Source: Lachnospiraceae bacterium
GTDB taxonomy: Bacteria > Bacillota_A > Clostridia > Lachnospirales > Lachnospiraceae
Assembly: GCA_018365895.1 (NCBI GenBank)
Contig: JAGZJD010000045.1
Span: 1 to 20,474, forward strand
DNA: 20,474 bases
Reading direction: 5' to 3'
The notes beneath the pieces are model-generated. The model searched no databases, had not been told where the DNA came from, and was given only the letters and a program-made list of their open reading frames with translations. The stretch's first letter is position 1, and the number at the start of each line of letters is the position of its first letter. The translations under genes were made by a program, and so were the position numbers. This document shows positions 14,464 to 20,474 of the stretch, one piece after another.

Positions 14464-15804
14464 ATGGATAAAAAGAACCAGATTACGGAAGGAGTTATCT
14501 GGAAACAATTACTTATTTTCTTCTTTCCCATTATGGTGGGAACCCTATTTCAACAATTATATAATACCGTAGACGCGATTATTGTCGGTCGGTTTGTTGG
14601 AAAACAGGCGCTTGCAAGTGTAGGTGGATCTGCGGCAGTGCTGACAAACTTTGTCATTGGTTTCTTTACCGGACTGTCTGCGGGAGCCACGGTGATCATT
14701 TCCCAGTTTTACGGTGCAAAAAATTTAAAACAATTAAGCAAAGGGCTTCACACTGCGTACGCTTTCTCTATTACGGTAAGCCTTCTGATCTCGGTCATCG
14801 GCTGGTTTGCCACTCCGGCTCTTCTACATCTTTTGAAGACACCGACAGACGTCATACCGGATTCCATTCTGTATCTTAGGATCTATTTCTTAGGTATGAC
14901 CTTTACCTTGACTTATAACATGGGATCTTCCATCATGCGCGCTATCGGCGACTCCAGACGACCGCTTATTTATCTCGTAATCTGCTGTGGCATTAATATT
15001 GTTCTCGACATTTTATTTGTCATTGTATTTCACATGGGTATTGCGGGAGCCGCCATTGCAACGGTAATTTCTCAAGGAGCCAGCGCAATACTTGTTACGC
15101 GGTCTTTGATGAAATCTTATGGGATTTTGAAGCTTGAGCTTCGCTCGATCCGCTTCCACGGAGCGCTTCTAAAATCAGAGCTTAAAATCGGATTGCCCGG
15201 CGGAATCCAGTCCTTTGGATACAGTATTTCAAATATTATCATTCAGGCAGTAATCAATGACTTCGGTACAGACACTGCCGCAGCATGGGCAGCTTACGGA
15301 AAACTCGACGCCATCTTCTGGACAGTTTGCGGATCTTTTGGCATTGCTATTACTACCTTCGCAGGACAAAATTACGGTGCAAGAAAATTCGACCGGGTAA
15401 AGAAAAGTGTGCGAGTATGCCTTGGCATGGCGCTTGGCGTATGCGGAAGTCTGATTGTATTCCTCATGGTCTTCTGCCGTCCGCTGTACCATATCTTCAC
15501 CACGGACTATGCAGTCGTTGACATCGGAGTTTATATGCTCCGTCTGATTACGCCAAGCTATGTAATCTTTATCTTCGTGGAGATCTTCTCTGGTGCACTG
15601 CGTGGAATCGGAGATGTTTTGATTCCCTCTACGATCACCCTTGGCGGCGTACTCCTTGTGAGGCTTACATGGATATTATTTGTTACACTGATGACTGGTG
15701 AATTATCCACTTTACTATACAGCTACCCTCTGGCATGGGGTGCTACTGCACTTCTCTTAATTCCGTATTATTTCCACAGGCGGAAGCAAATACTTGTAGA
15801 ATAG
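14464..15804 (+). CDS. MATE-family multidrug/Na+ antiporter
   Basis: 446 residues with about twelve hydrophobic segments. The N-terminal sequence has PIMVGTLFQQLYNTVDAIIV and GKQALASVGGSAAVLTNFV, the family's first-helix marks, and the second half repeats the pattern from about residue 245 (GLPGGIQSFGYSISN). MATE proteins of this type export drugs or metabolites in exchange for Na+ or H+. GGGGG stands just before the ATG. It lies 59 bases after the ABC-F gene on the same strand; coexpression is likely, and both may help tolerance, but the exported compound is unknown. Confidence 0.93.
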   Translation: MDKKNQITEGVIWKQLLIFFFPIMVGTLFQQLYNTVDAIIVGRFVGKQALASVGGSAAVLTNFVIGFFTGLSAGATVIISQFYGAKNLKQLSKGLHTAYAFSITVSLLISVIGWFATPALLHLLKTPTDVIPDSILYLRIYFLGMTFTLTYNMGSSIMRAIGDSRRPLIYLVICCGINIVLDILFVIVFHMGIAGAAIATVISQGASAILVTRSLMKSYGILKLELRSIRFHGALLKSELKIGLPGGIQSFGYSISNIIIQAVINDFGTDTAAAWAAYGKLDAIFWTVCGSFGIAITTFAGQNYGARKFDRVKKSVRVCLGMALGVCGSLIVFLMVFCRPLYHIFTTDYAVVDIGVYMLRLITPSYVIFIFVEIFSGALRGIGDVLIPSTITLGGVLLVRLTWILFVTLMTGELSTLLYSYPLAWGATALLLIPYYFHRRKQILVE

Positions 15805-15819
15805 AAGTTCCCATAGAAA

Positions 15820-15864
15820 CTCCCATAGAAATCAGCATTTTAGATGTCTGATATTCTATGGGAG
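15820..15864. terminator. Hairpin between convergent genes, possible bidirectional terminator
   Basis: CTCCCATAGAAATCAG (15820-15835) pairs with CTGATATTCTATGGGAG (15848-15864) with one bulged base and a 12-base loop. TCCCATAGAAA also occurs once more just before it (around 15809), so it appears three times counting the complement. U runs are weak on both strands. Its place between the MATE gene and the convergent small gene fits termination. Confidence 0.5.
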
Positions 15865-15901
15865 ATGGAGTTCTCTTCCATCATGACAACCTTTATTTCT
15901 T

Positions 15902-16240
15902 TCACTCTATCTTCACTACAAGTCCAACGGCTTCCCCGTCCCTTCTTACTCCCAACACCTGCCCTTCTTTCCCCTCGCTTCCTTCCAGAAGCTTACGCAC
16001 CTGCTCTTTTACAAGTTCCCACACGTCCGCTTCTTCCACAGGCTCATCCGGCTTGACCGTCTCACCTGAATACACGCAGAGATGCCGATTGATACTCAGC
16101 ACCTCCATTAAATATTCCATATATCCTGACGGAAAGAGGGCATGGGATGAAAGATAAAGTTCCGGCGCACCAGCTTTCATTCCGGCAATCTGCTCGACAG
16201 TTTCCGGTGCAAGAACCGTAAACTTATGTCTCTTTTCCAT
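15902..16240 (-). CDS. Small hypothetical protein
   Basis: 112 residues, cytoplasmic, acidic in the C-terminal third. I do not recognise it. The middle part APELYLSSHALFPSGYMEYL and the end GVRRDGEAVGLVVKIE are the most distinctive stretches. AGGAG lies about 9 bases before its ATG, inside the tail of the permease gene, so it is probably translated with the BceAB-type operon. It could be an accessory protein of that transporter, but nothing in the sequence proves it. The start and ribosome site look genuine. Confidence 0.55.
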   Translation of the reverse strand: MEKRHKFTVLAPETVEQIAGMKAGAPELYLSSHALFPSGYMEYLMEVLSINRHLCVYSGETVKPDEPVEEADVWELVKEQVRKLLEGSEGKEGQVLGVRRDGEAVGLVVKIE

Positions 16241-16241
16241 T

Positions 16242-18353
16242 CTAATGAACTCCTAATGCTTTCCCTACTGTCATTACTGATTTTCGATATAACACATACT
16301 GGTAAATGACTGCTGCCACAGAAGTTGCCAATCCGATCAGCATAATCTTTATTTCATAATCTAAAAATGCTCCGTCATTTCCCCACAGAATCATAAATTG
16401 ATAAACCATTGTTATGACAATGCCAAGAACTGTCGGCAGTACATACACTTTGGAAATCTGTTTTCTAAGCAGCCACTTCCGCTAAGCCTTATCTGCCCCT
16501 AACTTCTTAATATCTTCAAAGATCTGCGCGTTACTGCTTCCTACGTCCTGACTTCTGGTGTAACCGATGATTCCCACCGATACAAAGCAAATGACTGCAA
16601 CGTAGATAAACATCATAAATTTTACTGCATTTCCAAGAATGGTCTGTTGGTCGAGAAGAGGGGTAAAAATCGGTCTATACTTCCAGTCCGTACCTTTCGC
16701 TGGAGTCTTAGGATCCACAATGGCACCGGTTAAATCTTCAGGATTAGAATCTTTGGACCACGTCTCTGCCTGAGGATTATAATAGTCCATCACGTCCATT
16801 CCCTCCGACATTCCAAGCGCAAATTCCTTATAAAGTTCTGCGGCAAATCCAATCTCTCCATCACTCTCTTTTGTATTAAATAACACCTGTGTTCCGGTCT
16901 TTTCTTTTGGAAGTCCCTGACGAAGTTTCTCGTAGTCGTTATCATTTAATACAAATCTTGCATCCGCTCCGATTCCATTATTTGGCGTCAGAATCAAGGA
17001 TGTATACTCTGTATTTCCCTCGTAAGAAAGCTCTGTCTTCTCACCGGACACATCATAAAGAGCACTCATATCATCAAAGGAAAACCATGTGGTTTCCACC
17101 GCATTTTTCGGCTGAATCAAATAATATTTCCCCTGTGGGACATCTAACTTGATTTTCGTCAGCTTCTCATAATTTGTCGCACTGATACAGTCATATTCAG
17201 AATAAGTCTCATATACATCTTCCGTAATATTGCCATCGTCATCGGAATTTCGCTCCACTCCATTCCCAACGATGCAGGCATACTCTGTTTCTCGGTAGTT
17301 TTCTATTTCTACACCGTGCTTTTCTGCCATTTCGTAAATTTCCTCTTCTGTAGGCTCTTTCGCATCATTCAGATACCGATAAGAGAAGTCGTCCTGATAT
17401 GCCGCCTCGGTAGCTGTCTGACTTCCCGTCATGGTCGGTACATAGGAAATCGAATACAGACCGCCCACAACGAGAAGGGTGATCACCAGCATATTTTTTA
17501 CAATGGAACTTCCTTGAAATTTCAGCATTCCGTAGTTTAATAAATTATTATAATATTTCTGCGGATTACGCCCTCTCTGGTGGCAGGAAATGGAGTAAAC
17601 CAGAAGCTGATAGACGCCGACCACTGTCAGAAGATAGAACAGATTGGTCCATCCGCCGAGAATTTTCCCCATCGTTTCTGCCACAATAATTTTGAGAAAA
17701 TAGCCAAGAAAGATTCCTAATACGGTCAACACTACCCCCGATATCAAATAGCGCTTTGTAACAGATTTGCGCATGGGCTCCTGCTTTCTCTGCTCGTTAA
17801 TTACGTCCATAATGTTCGTCCGTTTCATTGCCTGTCTGGTAAGAACCATTGCAAGGATAAGAAGAAGCACACCATAAATCACTGCTCCCACAATACTCAT
17901 TACAGAAAATCCAAAGGGGACGTCATTTACCTCTCTTGTAACAAATTCCATAACTTTTCCTACAACCACTGCTACGACGCCACCGCACAAAATTCCTTCC
18001 AGCGCATAAATGCCAATCATGCTGGACATTTCTGCAAAAAGTGCGCCGGACAACATTCCTTTTTCTGCGCCAAGAGCCATGAAAATGCCGATCTCACGAC
18101 TTTTGTATCGAAGGAAACGTCTGGTTGCGTACCACACAAACATGGTACAGCCAATGACTGCGATTCCCAAGTTCAAATACGCCATTTTTCCTGTATCTCC
18201 GCCCTCCGGCATGGCACTTTTCACCAGCGGACTGTAAAGCATCATCAAGTAAGAAGATACCAGCATCATGGCAAATACAATACAGAACTGAAACTGTCTG
18301 TAATCTTTTTTATTTCGTTTTCTAAGTCTGCTCCAAAGTACACGAAGTGTCAT
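16242..18353 (-). pseudogene. BceB-type FtsX permease, split by an in-frame amber codon
   Basis: A 703-codon frame with one TAG at 16482-16484. Residues 1-623 hold an N-terminal membrane segment, segments at about 60-77, 111-135, 152-172, 204-224, 236-258 and 291-311, a large outside domain (about 312-575), and a helix at 582-603: the BceB layout. The frame after TAG reads RKWLLRKQISKVYVLP and two more helices, the expected last two of ten. The site (ADKA-stop-RKW) suits Tyr TAT/TAC changed to TAG. The truncated product would lack helices 9-10 and is probably inactive; a GTG at 16448 could start a separate fragment but has no clear ribosome site. The ATPase gene ends two bases before the start. 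Confidence 0.75.
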
Positions 18354-18355
18354 TT

Positions 18356-19099
18356 TTACTCACCACCATTCAAATCTCTTAATACGTCCAATAATTCTTC
18401 CAAAAATGCTTTGCGGTCACCTTTATTCACAAGTTCTGTGTAAACCGTTCCGTCTTTCATCACGATCACTCGGTCACAATAGCTTGCGGAAAAACTGTCG
18501 TGAGTCACCATAAATGTCGTAGCATTTAATTTCTTTTGCGCCTCTAAAAATGCACCGATTACCGCCTCACTGGAACGACTGTCTAAGTTGCCGGTTGGCT
18601 CGTCTGCCAAAATCAGAAACGGATCGTTCATAAGCGCTCTTGCCACTGCTGTTCTCTGCTTTTGTCCACCGGATATTTCTGCCGGAAATTTATTTGCGAT
18701 CTCTGCAATGCCGAACATTTTAAGAAGACCTTTCGCCTTTTTCTCCATCACTTTGTAGGACTCCTTTTTAATCACTTTCGGAACACAGACATTTTCCAGA
18801 ATGCTCAGCCCATCCAACAACATAAAATCTTGAAATACAAAACCTAATTTTTCATTTCTTACTTTTGCGATCTGCTTTTCATCCAACTTAGATAAATTTA
18901 CATTTTTCAACGTAATCTCACCTTTATCATAAGGAATAAAGCAGGAAATACAGTTAAGAAGCGTGGTTTTGCCGGAGCCGGACGGTCCCATTACTGCCAC
19001 AAACTCGCCCTCTCTCACTTCAAAGCACACGTCTTTCAGCACTTCATATTTTGTTTTCCCTGTCTGATAACTTTTGTATAAATGCTCTACTTTTAACAT
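18356..19099 (-). CDS. BceA-type ABC transporter ATPase
   Basis: 247 residues from the ATG at 19097-19099; a longer frame exists but AAAGGAG lies just before this ATG. Walker A is GPSGSGKTT (38-46), the Q-loop is VFQDFMLLD, the signature is ISGGQKQR, and Walker B is LILADEPTGNLD. The class is the MacB/BceA type that works with FtsX permeases, which move or strip envelope-active peptides such as bacitracin or lantibiotics rather than importing nutrients. It is immediately followed by the permease, and faces a LytTR regulator across a shared intergenic region. Confidence 0.93.
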   Translation of the reverse strand: MLKVEHLYKSYQTGKTKYEVLKDVCFEVREGEFVAVMGPSGSGKTTLLNCISCFIPYDKGEITLKNVNLSKLDEKQIAKVRNEKLGFVFQDFMLLDGLSILENVCVPKVIKKESYKVMEKKAKGLLKMFGIAEIANKFPAEISGGQKQRTAVARALMNDPFLILADEPTGNLDSRSSEAVIGAFLEAQKKLNATTFMVTHDSFSASYCDRVIVMKDGTVYTELVNKGDRKAFLEELLDVLRDLNGGE

Positions 19100-19136
19100 T
19101 TCACTCTCTCCTTTTTTCTTGCTTTCATTGATTCTT

Positions 19137-19142
19137 ATTGTA
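19137..19142 (-). promoter_or_regulatory. Candidate -10 of the BceAB operon
   Basis: TACAAT on the minus strand, about 40 bases before the ATPase start. The -35 region at the proper distance is poor, as expected for an activator-dependent promoter; a good TTGACA lies further upstream at 19176-19181 but without a matching -10. The LytTR repeats at 19178-19207 lie 35-70 bases upstream. Confidence 0.35.
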
Positions 19143-19177
19143 CGGAAAAACATTCACTTTTCCCATTCCTGCAAATG

Positions 19178-19207
19178 TCAAGTTTGGCATGAATATTGTA
19201 AAGTTTT
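19178..19207 (+). promoter_or_regulatory. Candidate LytTR-type binding site (two direct repeats)
   Basis: TCAAGTTTG (19178-19186) and TAAAGTTTT (19199-19207) are direct repeats starting 21 bases apart, with a 12-base spacer. AgrA-type LytTR regulators bind paired 9-bp repeats of this kind ((T/A)(A/C)(C/A)(A/G)GTT..) with that spacing. The site lies between the divergent LytTR regulator and BceAB genes, and its second half touches the -35 of the regulator gene. Confidence 0.55.
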
Positions 19208-19224
19208 ACAAATAGTGGTAAAAT
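19196..19224 (+). promoter_or_regulatory. Candidate promoter of the LytTR regulator gene
   Basis: TTGTAA (19196-19201) and TAAAAT (19219-19224) have a 17-base spacer, 40 bases before the ATG. The second LytTR repeat overlaps the -35, which could make the gene autoregulated. Confidence 0.45.
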
Positions 19225-19264
19225 CGGATTGGAAAATTTCATTTTCAGAAAGGTTATAGACATC

Positions 19265-19966
19265 ATGGTTGAACTTGTATTATGTGATGATGAAAAAATA
19301 TACAGAAATGATTTGAAAAAGATTCTTGGCACAGAACTGGAGCTGTCGGGAATCGATTATCGTGTGACAGAATTTTCCTGCGGCGAGGACCTGCTTTCGG
19401 GTCTGTCTGCCGAAGGATTACAGATTATTTTTTTAGATATTGAAATGAAGGATTTGGACGGTGTTGAGACTGCGAAAAAGCTTCGCATGAAAAATAGCTC
19501 CGCTGTCATTATCTTTGTCACTTCTCATCCGGATTTTGTGTTCCAAGGGTACGAAGTGCGGGCGCTTAATTATATTTTGAAACCTTACAAACCAGAAAAA
19601 ATTAAGGAAGTGCTTCACAAAGCATTAGAAGCCCTTGATGTTTCCACTGAAAAATATTTATGTCTCGAACAGCGCTCCGGCGCTATCCGTATTCCTTTAA
19701 GTTCCATCCGCTACTTTACCAGCGATAAACGTATCGTACGGGTGGTGACAGATAACGGAACTTATGATTTTTATGACAAATTAAATGATTTGGAAACGAA
19801 GCTTTCCGACGCATTTGTGCGCATTCACAATCGTTATCTCATCCATTTAAAATATTTAAGTGAAATTCAAGGAAATCAGGCAATCGTGGACGGTGAATCC
19901 CTTCCCGTCAGTCGTTCCTGCAAGTCTGCGCTATCTATTGCATTTGCAAAATTCATGCTCCAATAA
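19265..19966 (+). CDS. LytTR-family response regulator
   Basis: 233 residues: a receiver domain (about 1-120) and a LytTR DNA-binding domain (about 131-233). Receiver marks are the acidic pair Asp8/Asp9, phosphoacceptor Asp58 (FLDIEM), Thr86 and Lys106 (ILKPY). The LytTR part has IRIPLSSIRYFTSDKRIV, FVRIHNRYLIHL and a final DGESLPVSRS. ATG 19265 is chosen with AGAAAGG about 11 bases before it; a TTG 12 codons earlier is less likely. It lies 69 bases before a membrane sensor kinase gene and points away from the BceAB operon, which it may control through the paired repeats in between. Confidence 0.93.
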   Translation: MVELVLCDDEKIYRNDLKKILGTELELSGIDYRVTEFSCGEDLLSGLSAEGLQIIFLDIEMKDLDGVETAKKLRMKNSSAVIIFVTSHPDFVFQGYEVRALNYILKPYKPEKIKEVLHKALEALDVSTEKYLCLEQRSGAIRIPLSSIRYFTSDKRIVRVVTDNGTYDFYDKLNDLETKLSDAFVRIHNRYLIHLKYLSEIQGNQAIVDGESLPVSRSCKSALSIAFAKFMLQ

Positions 19967-20035
19967 CGTGAGGTTTCTTAATTTCCGATATAGTGAAATT
20001 TATTTACACGAAAGAAATGTGAGGTTTTCATTTTG

Positions 20036-20474
20036 ATGACTTGGACTGTGCCTTCTGTGGCAGAAACAATAATACTCTGGATGATCAGTATCCTTTTCGG
20101 ATATCTGATTTTCTCTGTCGTGCGAAGTTTTCTAACACCGAGGTGGAAGCATCCGGTTTGCATTGCTTTTTCGGTATTACTGTTATTTAGCTCCGCAAAT
20201 ATCGTCGTTTATCCGGAGGAACTGACAGGCACTGTCGGCTTCTTCCTTTGTTTTATATTGATTATTTTTCTCTTATTCAAAAATGAATGGTACTTGAAAT
20301 TGTCCGCAGCGGTTTTGATCTTCCCTGTGGTTGTTTCTATTAACTATATTACGCAGGATATCGGTCATCTCATTTGGGTTTATGCCTTTGATCGTACGCC
20401 TTCTTCCATCGTGCAGACAGTTTTACATACGACAACGTTAGCCCTTCGCCTCCCTATCTGGTATCTTCTGTACC
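20036..20474 (+). CDS. Sensor histidine kinase N-terminal membrane part, partial (3' end outside window)
   Basis: An open frame begins at ATG 20036 and runs to the window end (146 codons). It encodes repeated hydrophobic segments: VAETIILWMISILFGYL, CIAFSVLLLFS, GFFLCFILIIFLLF, LSAAVLIFPVVVSIN and a further stretch near ALRLPIWYLLY. This is the look of the AgrC-like input domain of kinases paired with LytTR regulators (HPK10 group). The catalytic domain is beyond the window. GAGG lies about 11 bases before the ATG. Partnership with the preceding regulator is inferred from adjacency. No other gene fits the 69-base gap between them. Confidence 0.75.
   Translation, partial: MTWTVPSVAETIILWMISILFGYLIFSVVRSFLTPRWKHPVCIAFSVLLLFSSANIVVYPEELTGTVGFFLCFILIIFLLFKNEWYLKLSAAVLIFPVVVSINYITQDIGHLIWVYAFDRTPSSIVQTVLHTTTLALRLPIWYLLY

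Noticed and set aside
16242..16448. A separate 68-residue membrane protein
   Set aside because: It continues the permease frame after the amber codon and supplies its missing last two helices; the GTG start lacks a clear ribosome site.
19178..19210. Strong minus-strand TTGACA as the BceAB promoter
   Set aside because: No acceptable -10 lies 16-18 bases downstream; it overlaps the LytTR-type repeat instead.

Overview
The window looks like chromosome from a low-to-moderate GC Gram-positive of class Clostridia, most likely family Lachnospiraceae. The grounds are AT-rich intergenic DNA, strong AGGAGG-type ribosome binding sites, lipoprotein-type binding proteins, LytTR regulation, zinc-ribbon/YARHG membrane proteins and a permuted PstS of a kind I associate with that family. 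Genus cannot be fixed from the sequence alone. No rRNA, tRNA, CRISPR array, prophage or intact transposase was seen.

Layout. (1) 1-2464, minus strand: phosphate transporter genes pstS-pstC-pstA (pstA runs off the left edge), with a promoter and Pho-box-like repeats upstream of pstS. (2) 2465-3420: two copies of a palindromic repeat element flank a decayed sigma/anti-sigma gene. (3) 3419-7314, minus strand: a probable operon of four zinc-ribbon/YARHG membrane or coiled-coil proteins followed by a short YitT-family protein; a broken zinc-ribbon gene lies divergently at 7459-7909. (4) 7914-10332: a third copy of the repeat, then a polar amino acid ABC transporter (ATPase, permease, binding protein) on the minus strand. 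(5) 10421-12663, minus strand: undecaprenyl-diphosphatase, a Cof-type HAD phosphatase and a DUF1444/DUF5688-like protein, tightly packed. (6) 12848-15804, plus strand: an ABC-F protein and a MATE exporter. (7) 15902-20474: a BceAB-type ABC transporter whose permease carries an in-frame amber codon, a small orphan gene behind it, and a divergent LytTR response regulator plus the start of its membrane sensor kinase.

How the parts fit. The Pst and amino acid systems are uptake; UppP, BceAB, ABC-F and MATE all bear on cell-envelope or antibiotic tolerance, although their closeness need not mean co-regulation. The LytTR regulator and the BceAB operon share one intergenic region holding two 9-bp direct repeats 21 bp apart, the spacing expected for a LytTR-domain binding site.

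Most notable: a repeat family with GGAC boxes spaced exactly 22 bp apart and ending in a 20-22 bp palindrome; an ECF sigma region 2 fused to the membrane part of an anti-sigma factor and then interrupted by a nonsense codon; the amber codon in the BceB-like permease; and the swapped halves of PstS. Several genes are broken or shortened, so either local gene decay or sequence errors must be considered. I found no clear evidence of a wholly new defence or mobile system.
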